This document shows, piece after piece, positions 34,534 to 42,917 of a DNA stretch of 64,000 bases. The stretch comes from Massilia sp. Se16.2.3. GTDB taxonomy: Bacteria > Pseudomonadota > Gammaproteobacteria > Burkholderiales > Burkholderiaceae_D. The notes under the pieces were generated by a model. That model did no database searches. It worked only from the letters and a program-made list of their open reading frames with translations, and was not told the DNA's origin. The stretch lies in NCBI RefSeq assembly GCF_014171595.1, contig NZ_CP050451.1:4960001-5024000 (forward strand), written 5' to 3'. The position numbers and the translations under genes are program-made. Numbering within the stretch: the first letter of the stretch is position 1; every line of letters begins with the position of its first letter.

Positions 34534-36549
34534 TCAGGGATTCGCCACCAGGCTGAAGTCGTCGAAGCTCAGGCTGTAGTCGTCGCCTGCCGCGCCGAAA
34601 GCGCCCAGGATCTGCAACTGCGCGGCCGCATTCGTGACCGGAGAAGTGAAGGTGTACGAATACGTGCCCGCCGCCGGTGTCAATGCCGCTCCTGCATCCA
34701 GGTAGCGGGCGTAACTGCCGCCGTTCTCGCCGATCACGACCCCGACTGTCCCGGCCAGGCTGGCGGCGCCCTTGAAGGTCAAGGTATAACTCCTGCCTTT
34801 TACCAGGGGTACGCTCGGCTGGTTGAGCTGCACATGCCAGTTGTTCGACGGATCGACGTCAAGGACGACCAGCCTTGCGCTGCCATCCACGATCGCGGCG
34901 GCCAGCGAGCCGGTGCCCGGACTGGCCCAGGTCGTCCAGTCCGGGGCCAGGCCCGACGCGAAGTCGCCGTTCCTGAGCAGGTTCACGCCCACCGGCGGTC
35001 CGTCCGGCACATCGGCGGCGCCGATGTCTTCGACGACGACATTATCGATCCACACCGTATTGATCCCCGCGGTCGCCAGGTTGAATACCACGCGTGCGGC
35101 GTTATTCGTCCCGGTCTGCATGTCGAAGCTGCGGGTAAAACGCTGCACGCCCGTCGTCAGCTCGGCGATGTGGTCGCCGCCGGAATACGATTCGAAACCC
35201 CGGTCCTGGCCGGCACCGACGGTATAGCTCATGCTGCGGTTGCTGGAGGCGCGCGCATCAAAGCTCAGCCGGTACTTGCGTCCTTCGGTCAGGGCAATGT
35301 TGTTGTGCTGGAGCTGCACGTTCCATGCTTCGCTGCCGGGATCGGTAATGCCGATCCGGATCGCGCCGCCGTCGTTGCTGGCGACAGCGTCGCCATTGAG
35401 TTTGAACAGGTTCCAGAAATAGCTGTTGTTGACGCCCGCGATCGTTTCCACGTCCGGGCTTTGCGTGACGGCAGTGTGGCTCGCGGTCCAGTCGAACGAG
35501 GGGTTGTAGACCAGGTTGCCATTGACCGGCGGACGCCCCACCGTATTGGCCGGTGTCCACGGGTATTTCATCGCCGGACGCGGACCAGGGTCGCGCTTTT
35601 CGTCAGGCAGCATCGACCAGCGGATGTAGTCGACCAGCATCTCGCCCTTGTCGGGCGTGGCCGCATCCGGGTTGCCGTCGAAATTGCCGCCCACCGCCAG
35701 GTTGATCAGGACGTAGAACGGCTTGTCGAAGGGTGCGGGCCAGGCGTTCAGGTCGTCATCGCTGTCGGGCGGGTTGACGTTCGAACTCCACCATTTGGTT
35801 TGCGTGGAGGTAACGACGCCATCGATCGACCAGGTGATTTCGTTCGAACGCCATTCCAGCGTATAGGTATGCCATTCGCTGACCTTGCCGTTGTTCCCAA
35901 TGGTGGCCTCGTTGCTGGTGTAGATGTTCCGCGGCCACATCCCGCCGTAGTGCAGGGTCTGGGCGATCTTGGTCGGCTTGCTGCCCATGCCTTCCATGAT
36001 GTCGATTTCGCCATTGGCGGCCCAGGTCGCGTAGGGATTGCCGACATTGTCTTCAGGCAGCATCCAGACGGCTGGCCAGAAGCCTTTGCCGACGGGCAGT
36101 TTGGCGCGGAATTCGATCTTGCCGTAGGTGCGGCTGAATTTTCCGGCGGAGCGGATGCGGCCGGAAGTCCAGCCGAAGGTCTGCCCTTCGTTGCCACCGG
36201 CAGCGGTGCCGCGGAACGCTTCCTTGCGCGCGGTGATGACGAGGTTGCCGCCCTCGACACGCACGTTTTCAGGCCGGTCGGTGTAGTACTCGAGCTCGTT
36301 GTTGCCCCATCCCGGGTTGCCGACCGTGGCGCCATTGCCCAGCTGATAGCCCCACTTCGCCGGGTCGAGGCTGTTCCCGTTGAATTCGTCGCTCCAGAGC
36401 ACCGTGGAGGTCGGCGGATTCGGCCCCGGGATCGGTGTTATTTTGCCCGCCGTTGCCAGGGTCGGCTGCGGATCGCTCCCGCTGCCCCCGCAGGCGCCGA
36501 GGACGAGGGCAATGCCCGCGCTGGCGAGCAGATTTTTATATCGAAACAT
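34534..36549 (-). CDS. GH16 beta-glucanase lipoprotein with two carbohydrate-binding domains
   Basis: A 671-residue secreted lipoprotein (MFRYKNLLASAGIALVLGAC, acylated Cys at residue 20; AGGAGA ribosome site). Residues about 45-310 are a GH16 laminarinase-type domain: VLWSDEFNGNSLDPAKW, the catalytic ExDxxE in ANGEIDIMEGMG (about 181-186) and WHTYTLEWRSNEITWSIDG. Two tandem beta-sandwich modules of the CBM4/9 type follow (NLVYNPSFDWTASHTAV, about 340-490; VGVNLLRNGDFASGLAPDWT, about 515-671). It probably cuts beta-1,3 or mixed-linkage beta-glucans outside the cell. A LacI-type operator lies about 95 bases upstream, so sugar-induced expression is likely. Confidence 0.93.
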   Translation of the reverse strand: MFRYKNLLASAGIALVLGACGGSGSDPQPTLATAGKITPIPGPNPPTSTVLWSDEFNGNSLDPAKWGYQLGNGATVGNPGWGNNELEYYTDRPENVRVEGGNLVITARKEAFRGTAAGGNEGQTFGWTSGRIRSAGKFSRTYGKIEFRAKLPVGKGFWPAVWMLPEDNVGNPYATWAANGEIDIMEGMGSKPTKIAQTLHYGGMWPRNIYTSNEATIGNNGKVSEWHTYTLEWRSNEITWSIDGVVTSTQTKWWSSNVNPPDSDDDLNAWPAPFDKPFYVLINLAVGGNFDGNPDAATPDKGEMLVDYIRWSMLPDEKRDPGPRPAMKYPWTPANTVGRPPVNGNLVYNPSFDWTASHTAVTQSPDVETIAGVNNSYFWNLFKLNGDAVASNDGGAIRIGITDPGSEAWNVQLQHNNIALTEGRKYRLSFDARASSNRSMSYTVGAGQDRGFESYSGGDHIAELTTGVQRFTRSFDMQTGTNNAARVVFNLATAGINTVWIDNVVVEDIGAADVPDGPPVGVNLLRNGDFASGLAPDWTTWASPGTGSLAAAIVDGSARLVVLDVDPSNNWHVQLNQPSVPLVKGRSYTLTFKGAASLAGTVGVVIGENGGSYARYLDAGAALTPAAGTYSYTFTSPVTNAAAQLQILGAFGAAGDDYSLSFDDFSLVANP

Positions 36550-36643
36550 GCATGTCTCCTGTTGATCTTCGGACTACGCCGTGAGCTGGCGCCGCGTGTG
36601 ACGTCTTGTAGCAAGAAGAATAATAAACAGGTTTCGCACGAAT

Positions 36644-36657
36644 TGGAATCGTTTCCA
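36644..36657 (-). promoter_or_regulatory. LacI-family operator upstream of the GH16 gene
   Basis: TGGAATCGTTTCCA (inverse TGGAAACGATTCCA) is a near-perfect palindrome with the central CG typical of LacI/GalR-type operators. An AT-rich stretch with a TATTAT -10-like box lies just downstream toward the GH16 start. The regulator gene is not in the window. Confidence 0.65.
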
Positions 36658-36730
36658 TACCCAGCCACGAACAAGCCGGCGGTGGCGATGGCAAGCCCTG
36701 CCATGTCGCCGCCGCGTTGACGGGTGCATG

Positions 36731-37729
36731 CTATGCGCCGGCCTTGCGGACGGTCTGTTCGATGGCCCCGAAGATGGACTTGCCGCGCTCGTCCAGCATC
36801 TCGATGCGCACCGTGTCGCCGAAACGCAGGTAAGGCGTGCTCGGCGCGCCGTCGGCGATGGTTTCGCGGCAGCGCTGCTCGGCAATGCAGGAGTAGCCGG
36901 CGGCGGCGTCCTTGTTCGACACCGTGCCCGAGCCGACGATGCTGCCGGCGCGCACGTTACGGCTTTTGCACAGGTGGGCGACCAGTTGCGGGAAGTTGAA
37001 CACCATGTCGACGCCGGCATCGGGCTGGCCCACCAGGTGGCCGTTCCAGCTCGAGCGCAGGGGCAGGTGCAGCTTGCCGCCGCGCCAGGCAGCCCCCAGC
37101 TCGTCCGGGGTGACGGCCACTGGCGAAAAACTCGTCGCCGGTTTCGACTGCAGGAAGCCGAAGCCTTTCGCCAGCTCTTCCGGGATCAAGTTGCGCAGGG
37201 AAACGTCGTTGGCCAGCATCAGGAGGCGGATGCGGCCGTGCGCCTCGTCGGGGGTCGCGCCCATCGGTACATCGTCCACGATGACCGCCACTTCCGATTC
37301 GAAGTCGATGCCCCACTCCTCATGCGCCAGCACGATGTCCTCAAGGGGCCCGAGCAGGTCGTCGCTGCCGCCCTGGTACATCAATGGTTCTTCCCAGAAC
37401 GAGGCCGGCATCTCGGCGCCGCGCGCGCGGCGCACCAGCTCGACATGGTTGACGTAGGCCGAACCGTCGACCCATTGATAGGCGCGCGGCAGGGGCGCCA
37501 TGCAGCGGCCTGGATCGAAATCGAAAGCGCGCCGGGTTGCGCTCGAAACGGTGCCGGCGTTGAGCTGGGCGTACAGGGCGTCGAGCTGGGGCGCGATGAA
37601 CGCCCAGTCGTCGAGCGCCGCCTGCAGGGTCGGCGCAATCGCGTCGGCCATGTGCGCTGTCTTGAGGTCGCGCGAGACGACGGCCAGCTGGCCGTCGCGG
37701 CTGCCGTCCTTGATGGTCGCAAGTTTCAT
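36731..37729 (-). CDS. Fumarylacetoacetate hydrolase family protein
   Basis: A 332-residue FAH-superfamily enzyme. The metal-binding and catalytic core includes IDFESEVAVIVDDVPMG, IRLLMLANDVSLRNLIPEEL and GSIVGSGTVSNKD. The length and N-terminus (MKLATIKDGSRDGQLAVVSR) match the bacterial group often annotated fumarylacetoacetase in tyrosine or homogentisate breakdown. The neighbours give no pathway context, so a related 2-oxo-acid or acylpyruvate hydrolase role is possible. No other tyrosine catabolic gene is in the window. Confidence 0.87.
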   Translation of the reverse strand: MKLATIKDGSRDGQLAVVSRDLKTAHMADAIAPTLQAALDDWAFIAPQLDALYAQLNAGTVSSATRRAFDFDPGRCMAPLPRAYQWVDGSAYVNHVELVRRARGAEMPASFWEEPLMYQGGSDDLLGPLEDIVLAHEEWGIDFESEVAVIVDDVPMGATPDEAHGRIRLLMLANDVSLRNLIPEELAKGFGFLQSKPATSFSPVAVTPDELGAAWRGGKLHLPLRSSWNGHLVGQPDAGVDMVFNFPQLVAHLCKSRNVRAGSIVGSGTVSNKDAAAGYSCIAEQRCRETIADGAPSTPYLRFGDTVRIEMLDERGKSIFGAIEQTVRKAGA

Positions 37730-37759
37730 GTGCGGTCAGGAAATGATGAGACCGCCATT

Positions 37760-37787
37760 GTAGGGTGGGCACCCCGTGCCCACGCGG
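37760..37787. repeat. Single GTAGGGTGGGC-family palindrome
   Basis: GTAGGGTGGGCACCCC then GTGCCCACGCGG: the minimal unit of the dispersed family, a hairpin with GTGGGCAC/GTGCCCAC arms. It lies between the FAH gene start and the phospholipase gene end. Confidence 0.85.
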
Positions 37788-37858
37788 AAATATGGTCAGT
37801 GTTAGCGGAATCGACGCTCAATGTTACCGGCTCTCATGGCGCAAAACTGAAAAAACAC

Positions 37859-38896
37859 TTAGAACAAACCCAGCACGCCCAGTCCGATCGACCGCTGGAA
37901 ATAGTTATAGTCGATCAGACTCTGCCCATACCCCGCAAACCCCTGTGCATACCCCTTCAGGTTCCCCGCCAGCGGAAATGCCCAGCCCGCCTGGATGGCA
38001 CCGCGGTTGGTCGCGAAGTTGTAGCGCAGCGTCGACGAATAGATATGGCCTTCGCGCCGGTAGGCCAGCGCCAGGTCGCCACGGCCCATGTAGTCGACCA
38101 TGTCCGGATTGTCGTCGTCGCTCTCGCTCAGGCGCTTCCAGACGCGCGCCGTGGCCGAGAAACCATCGCGCTCGACGCCGAGCTGGGCATACACCCGGTT
38201 CCAGCTGCGCGAGAGCGTGCCGGACTGGCCATTCGACTGGTGCACCAGGCCCAGGCCGACGTGGCGCAGCTGCATTCCGCCGAGCTCGACGGCAAGCGGC
38301 GCCACGGCGATGATTTCCGGCTGGTAGTTCGTTTCGCGGAACGGGCTGGAGGCCGCGCTATTGGCCGCCTGCCAAAAGGAATTCTGGGTATAGCCGAACC
38401 ACAGGTCGACGGGCTTGCCGAAGGCCTGCTCGACCATCTTCATCTTGAAGCTCAGCTGGAAAGCCAGTTCGCTTTTCGACAGCGCGGTGTCGTTGGTCAG
38501 GTCGCGATAGGGGCGATAGGGCGCGTCGTTCGGACGATAGCTGCGGTTGGCGATCAGGTAGCTGGCGTGGTGCGGGCGGAACTTGAAAACGCCGCGGCGG
38601 TAAGGGTCGTCCAGCTCCCAATGGTCGAGCTGGCTGAACCTGGCGCTGCTCTCGGCCGAGGGCTGGGCCGTCACTACAGGAACGGCCTCGACCTTGCCGT
38701 CGGCCGGGTTGACGACGACGGCCGCTTCGGTGCGCGGCGCCGGGGTGGCGGCGAGCCGGTCGAAGCAGGCCAGGCGCGCCGTGTTGTCGCCGATGTTGGC
38801 GCAATCGGATAGCAGCTTGGGCGCTTCCTGGGCAGAAGCGCCGCTGGCCGCGAAAACGAAGAAAGCGAGGGGGAGCAGGCGATGGGAAGGCGGCAT
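37859..38896 (-). CDS. pldA: Outer-membrane phospholipase A (OMPLA)
   Basis: A 345-residue outer-membrane enzyme that hydrolyses acyl ester bonds of phospholipids. A signal peptide (MPPSHRLLPLAFFVFAASGA, cut after SASAQ) is followed by an N-terminal stretch of about 90 residues with SDCANIGDNTARLACFDRLA. The OMPLA barrel then begins (FRPHHASYLIANRSY; FQLSFKMKMVEQAFGKPVDL). The active-site His/Ser pair is HQSNGQSG in LGLVHQSNGQSGTLSRSWNR, with the third catalytic Asn in SRSWNRVYAQLG. The chain ends in aromatic residues (VLGLF), as barrels do. The open frame runs 137 codons further upstream without signal character, so the internal start is preferred. Confidence 0.92.
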   Translation of the reverse strand: MPPSHRLLPLAFFVFAASGASAQEAPKLLSDCANIGDNTARLACFDRLAATPAPRTEAAVVVNPADGKVEAVPVVTAQPSAESSARFSQLDHWELDDPYRRGVFKFRPHHASYLIANRSYRPNDAPYRPYRDLTNDTALSKSELAFQLSFKMKMVEQAFGKPVDLWFGYTQNSFWQAANSAASSPFRETNYQPEIIAVAPLAVELGGMQLRHVGLGLVHQSNGQSGTLSRSWNRVYAQLGVERDGFSATARVWKRLSESDDDNPDMVDYMGRGDLALAYRREGHIYSSTLRYNFATNRGAIQAGWAFPLAGNLKGYAQGFAGYGQSLIDYNYFQRSIGLGVLGLF

Positions 38897-39053
38897 GGTG
38901 CACTTGGTGTCGGTTGCAGGAATGCGTCGCCGCGGCCGACCGTGCGCACACGCGTCGTCCGCGATCTGACGCGAGTCAAACCAAGTTTGCGAGAAGATCA
39001 GCTTTTTTGTCGCACGCTTAAGCGCAGTAGCCCCCTGATGGGCGAAATACCAC

Positions 39054-39770
39054 TCAGCCCGGCACCAGCAGCGCGAGCTGTTCGGGCTCGAGGAAACACC
39101 ACTCGCCTTCCTTGAGGCCGAGCGACGAAAGCTGAAGCGCGCCGATCGCCGAGCGGTGCAGCGCGCTGCAATGGTTGCCGGCCGCGGCCAGCATGCGCTT
39201 GACCTGGTGGTACTTGCCCTGCTCCAGCACGATCTCGAGCAGGTGCTCGCCGCGCTGGACGCAGGACACCGCGCGCAGCGGCGCCGGCTCGTCGTGCAAT
39301 TGCACACCCGCCAGCAATTGTTCGACCAGCTTTGGGGTCACCGGATCGGCGGTGGTGGCCTGGTAGACCTTGGGCACGTGGCGCTTGGGCGAGGACTGGG
39401 CGTGGATGAAGGGGCCGTCGTCCGACATCAGCAGCAGGCCCGTGGTGTCGTGGTCGAGGCGACCGACCGGCTGGACGTCGCGCCAGCCGAACTGCTCGGG
39501 CAGCAGTGTGAGCACGCCCGGGTGGTGACTGGGCTTGCGCGAACACTCGAAGTTCGCCGGCTTGTACAGTGCTATATAGACGTGCTCGCGATACACCCAT
39601 TCTTCATCGAATACGGTGAGTACCAGGCCCTCGGTGTCGACGCTGCCTTTATAGGTGTCGACAATGGTGCCATTGACGGCGACGTCGCCGTCCTCGATCA
39701 GGGCACGGCAGTACTTGCGGGTGCCGAAGCCTTGCGATTGCAGGATGCGGTCCAGGGATAATTTACTCAT
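39054..39770 (-). CDS. rsuA: Ribosomal small subunit pseudouridine synthase, RsuA type
   Basis: A 238-residue enzyme starting MSKLSLDRILQSQGFGTRKY: an N-terminal S4 RNA-binding domain followed by the RsuA/RluB/E/F catalytic domain. The catalytic Asp is in PVGRLDHDTTGLLLMSDDGP, and KVYQATTADPVTPKLVEQLL and KYHQVKRMLAAAGNHCSALH are family blocks. RsuA makes pseudouridine 516 in 16S rRNA. The closely related large-subunit enzymes RluB/E/F differ in detail, so the exact site is inferred. Twelve extra upstream codons are rejected because the S4 domain starts at this Met. Confidence 0.87.
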   Translation of the reverse strand: MSKLSLDRILQSQGFGTRKYCRALIEDGDVAVNGTIVDTYKGSVDTEGLVLTVFDEEWVYREHVYIALYKPANFECSRKPSHHPGVLTLLPEQFGWRDVQPVGRLDHDTTGLLLMSDDGPFIHAQSSPKRHVPKVYQATTADPVTPKLVEQLLAGVQLHDEPAPLRAVSCVQRGEHLLEIVLEQGKYHQVKRMLAAAGNHCSALHRSAIGALQLSSLGLKEGEWCFLEPEQLALLVPG

Positions 39771-40047
39771 GGGCGAGACTGTAACAGAAGGCCCAGGGGT
39801 GGGCATAGACTGCGGAGCTATTACTCAGAGGATAGTTACCTCTTACTCGTTTGAGATAAATCAATCCCCCCGAGCAATCCATTGATAGACTTCAACTCCA
39901 TTAGGAATCGGACTACAGCGTGTCCGATTGCTAACCAGGCAATCTCGGATTAATTACTCAACAACCTGGGAGCAGTCGACGACAAGCGCGGTGCAAGACG
40001 CATCTACGCAGGTTTCGTTGGACGCTCCAGCACAACAAGAGGATGAC

Positions 40048-40374
40048 ATGCAACCAGTGAAGCTCATGCCCCACGACGTCGCTACGCTCCCGCCCGCTGC
40101 CGCCTCGGTACGGGCAGCGCGCCTTTCCCTAGCCCGTTCGCATACGGCAATCTTCCCCACCAACCTGGCGCTCGCACGCTGGACCGCCGGCTGCTGCCTG
40201 CCGCACCTGGCCGGCAGCGCCCACCCACCGCTGCGCGCGGCCTGGTTTGCCCGCGCCCAGCGCGAATTCCAGGCCTGGCTCGAGAGCGGCGGCTTCGTCC
40301 AGCACGACGAACCGGCTTCAAGCGACGATGCGGTCACGCTGTGCGACGCCGCGCCGGACGGCACGACCAACTGA
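40048..40374 (+). CDS. Small hypothetical protein
   Basis: A 108-residue frame starting MQPVKLMPHDVATLPPAAAS with AAGAGG about five bases upstream. It is Ala-rich with amphipathic helical stretches (WTAGCCLPHLAGSAHPPLRA; WFARAQREFQAWLESGG). No family is recognised. Codon composition is like the surrounding coding DNA, and a terminator follows about 145 bases later. The open frame extends 40 codons upstream without a better start. Confidence 0.55.
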   Translation: MQPVKLMPHDVATLPPAAASVRAARLSLARSHTAIFPTNLALARWTAGCCLPHLAGSAHPPLRAAWFARAQREFQAWLESGGFVQHDEPASSDDAVTLCDAAPDGTTN

Positions 40375-40519
40375 GGCAAACGCCGCCGGCACCCGCTGCC
40401 GGCGCCTCGTCCTCCCATTCCCGCCACCCTGCCCGAAGCTGCCGCTTCGCCCGCGCGAACGCAGCGGCATGCGTGTACGCAGCAAGAAGAGCGAAGATAG
40501 CGTCAGCTGGGCCCAAAAT

Positions 40520-40547
40520 GAAAACGACGGCTTGCGCCGTCGTTTTC
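40520..40547. terminator. Rho-independent terminator
   Basis: GAAAACGACGGC-TTGC-GCCGTCGTTTTC: a twelve-base-pair perfect stem with A and T rich outer parts, working in either direction. It lies between the small plus-strand gene and the sppA-like minus-strand gene. Confidence 0.88.
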
Positions 40548-40771
40548 GCTCCCGGGTAGGGCTACAACTGTGAGGAATTGAATTCTCTCGAAAACCGCAC
40601 GCATGCGGTGGGTAGCATCTCAGGTTAAGGATGGCAAACAGCTTCATTTCATCGCCCCGCCTGGGAGGAACTACGAGTTCCACTATAGACCATTTTCCGC
40701 GGGTTTCAAGGAACATATTGCAGAATATAAGGTCAACGCGGGTCCGCACTGGCGTCGACCCGCGTCTCGGC

Positions 40772-41764
40772 TCAATTGAGCTTCGGCAGCGTCGTGCGCG
40801 ACATCGCCTTCATGGCACCGGCGCCCACCGAGGCGCCGAATTTCTTCAGCACCCGCTCCGGCAAGCCCTCGTGCGCCGTGTAGTCGACGATGTCCTCGGC
40901 CTTGACGATGTCGCGCGCGACCGTGTCGACCGTGCCGAAGCCATCGGCCAGGCCCATGTCCACGGCCTTGGCGCCGGTCCAGTACAGGCCGGAGAAGGTT
41001 TCCGGCGTTTCTTTCAGGCGCGTGCCGCGCCCTGCCCGCACTACCGAGATGAATTGCTGGTGAATCTCGTTGAGCATTTCCTGGGCGTGGGCGCGGTGTT
41101 TTTCCGACTGCGGGCTGAAGGGGTCGAGAAAGCCCTTGTTGGCGCCGGCCGTGAGCAGGCGGCGCTCGACGCCCAGCTTTTCCATGGTGCCGGTAAAGCC
41201 GAAGCTGTCCATCAGCACCCCGACCGAGCCGACGATGCTGGCCTTGTTCACATAGATCTTGTCGGCCGCGGCGGCAATGTAATAGCCGCCCGAGGCGCAG
41301 ATCTCGTCGACCACGACATACAGCGGTTTATCCGGATAGCCGCGGCGCAGGCGCCGGATCTCGTCGACGATGATGCCGGCCTGCACCGGGCTGCCGCCGG
41401 GACTGTCGATGCGCAGCACCACCGCGGCCGAGCCGGCATCGGCGAAGGCCTTGTTCAGCGAGGGGATGACGTTGTCGGCCGCCCCGCTGCCCTCGGCTTC
41501 GATTTCGCCGTTGATTTCGATGAGCGCCGTGTGGCGGCCCAGGTTTTCGTCGTCGCCGCCGAAGCTCAGGTCGAAATACATCCACAGGCCGACCACCAGG
41601 GCGGTGAGGAAGGCCAGCCGGAAGAAGATGCTCCAGCGCCGCGCGGCCCGACGCTCCTTGATGGTGGCGAAGACGAGCTTTTCGAGCGTCTCGCGCTCCC
41701 AGTTGCCGGCCGTCGGATTGGCGACAAACCGGCTGTCGCCGTCGTTGTGAAGATGATCGCTCAT
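40772..41764 (-). CDS. sppA: S49 signal peptide peptidase, SppA type
   Basis: A 330-residue inner-membrane serine protease that digests cleaved signal peptides. One transmembrane segment lies at about residues 45-65 (IFFRLAFLTALVVGLWMYF). The S49 domain includes VVLRIDSPGGSPVQAGIIVD and the nucleophile Ser in EICASGGYYIAAAADKIYVN, followed by ASIVGSVGVLMDSFGFTG. The short single-domain form is common in betaproteobacteria. It lies upstream-to-downstream in the minus-strand run rluC, HAD, Rieske, sppA with gaps of about 5-70 bases. Confidence 0.91.
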   Translation of the reverse strand: MSDHLHNDGDSRFVANPTAGNWERETLEKLVFATIKERRAARRWSIFFRLAFLTALVVGLWMYFDLSFGGDDENLGRHTALIEINGEIEAEGSGAADNVIPSLNKAFADAGSAAVVLRIDSPGGSPVQAGIIVDEIRRLRRGYPDKPLYVVVDEICASGGYYIAAAADKIYVNKASIVGSVGVLMDSFGFTGTMEKLGVERRLLTAGANKGFLDPFSPQSEKHRAHAQEMLNEIHQQFISVVRAGRGTRLKETPETFSGLYWTGAKAVDMGLADGFGTVDTVARDIVKAEDIVDYTAHEGLPERVLKKFGASVGAGAMKAMSRTTLPKLN

Positions 41765-41815
41765 AGTGTTCGCTGAAGTTGGATCGGTCCGAAGTGCATC
41801 AATGTGTTTCCCCGT

Positions 41816-42181
41816 TCAGGCAAGCGGCAAGCCAACCCGTTCGTCGGGCTCCCAGTACACCTTGCCGTCGGCCTCGTGCACGGCAATCGGGCGCAGCTTG
41901 CCGCCGCGACACGGACCGCCCGTGCAGACACCGGTTTCCGGGCGGTAGACGGCGCCATGGGTCGCGCACATCAGCAATTCGCCGCTCGATTCGAAAAAGC
42001 GCCCCTGCTCCCAGTCGAGTTCCATCGGCACGTGGGCGCAGCGGTTCAGGTAGGCATAGGCCTTGCCGCCGAAACGCACCACGAAGCCGGTCGCCGCTTC
42101 GCCGAACAGGCTCACCGGAAAGCGCACACCCAGGCCGCCGTCGACCAGTGCTTCGGACGCGCATATGTAAACGCCGGCCAT
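41816..42181 (-). CDS. Rieske [2Fe-2S] domain protein
   Basis: A 121-residue single-domain Rieske protein starting MAGVYICASEALVDGGLGVR. The cluster ligands are the paired motifs NRCAHVPMEL (C-x-H) and LMCATHGAVY (C-x2-H), as in Rieske ferredoxins and nitrite-reductase small subunits. Its five-base gap from the HAD gene suggests co-translation. The electron-transfer partner is unknown. The 24-codon upstream extension overlaps the HAD gene and is rejected. Confidence 0.9.
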   Translation of the reverse strand: MAGVYICASEALVDGGLGVRFPVSLFGEAATGFVVRFGGKAYAYLNRCAHVPMELDWEQGRFFESSGELLMCATHGAVYRPETGVCTGGPCRGGKLRPIAVHEADGKVYWEPDERVGLPLA

Positions 42182-42186
42182 CGATT

Positions 42187-42846
42187 CTACGCGTACTCGG
42201 CCAGCCAGGCGTGCAGCTCGACCGCGGTCCGGGCCGAGTACATCGGCCGGCAAGCCTGCAACTGGTCGACCGGATGGGCGCCATACTCGACGGCGATACC
42301 GGTGGCGCCGGCATTGTTCGCCATCATGAGATCGTGGGTGGTGTCGCCGATCATGGCGGTGCGCCGCATGTCCTGGCCCAGTTCGCGCGTCAGTTCCTGC
42401 AGCATTGCCGGGTGCGGCTTGGAAAAGGTCTCGTCGGCGCAGCGGGTGGCGTCGAAAGTCGACAGCAGGCCGGTCGCGTTCAGCGCCCGGTTCAGGCCGA
42501 CGCGGCTCTTGCCGGTGGCGACCGCCAGGAAATAGCCCTGTTGCGAAAGTTCGCTCAACATTTCGCGTACCCCCTTGAACAGGACCAGATCGTGGTCTTT
42601 CGTCAGGAAATGGTAACGATAGCGTTCGACCAGGCGCGGGTACAGCGCCGGCGCCATGTCGGGAATTGCCGCCTGCATCGCTTCGGGCAGGGCCAGGCCG
42701 ATGACGTGCGACGCCGCCTCGTCGCTTGGCACCGGCAGGCCGACATCGCGCGCGGCGGCCTGGATGCAGCGCACGATGGCGGCCGTGCTGTCCATCAGCG
42801 TGCCGTCCCAGTCGAAAACGATCAGATCAAATAGCTTTCTTGGCAT
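42187..42846 (-). CDS. HAD-superfamily hydrolase, phosphoglycolate phosphatase-like
   Basis: A 219-residue HAD-IA phosphatase starting MPRKLFDLIVFDWDGTLMDS. Motif I is FDWDGTLMDS with both Asp residues, motif II has the Thr in YFLAVATGKSR, motif III Lys is near FSKPHPAML, and motif IV is MIGDTTHDLMMANNAGATGI. GGAAGAA lies upstream of the start. An earlier in-frame ATG (42876) is possible. It is next to rluC, a pairing common in Burkholderiales. Its substrate is likely a small phosphate ester, not proven. Confidence 0.88.
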   Translation of the reverse strand: MPRKLFDLIVFDWDGTLMDSTAAIVRCIQAAARDVGLPVPSDEAASHVIGLALPEAMQAAIPDMAPALYPRLVERYRYHFLTKDHDLVLFKGVREMLSELSQQGYFLAVATGKSRVGLNRALNATGLLSTFDATRCADETFSKPHPAMLQELTRELGQDMRRTAMIGDTTHDLMMANNAGATGIAVEYGAHPVDQLQACRPMYSARTAVELHAWLAEYA

Positions 42847-42917
42847 TTCTTCCGGCAACGTGCCGGCTCCTGTCATGGTTGTCGTCGGGTGCGCCACCGC
42901 AGTCAACGTTCTTCGAT

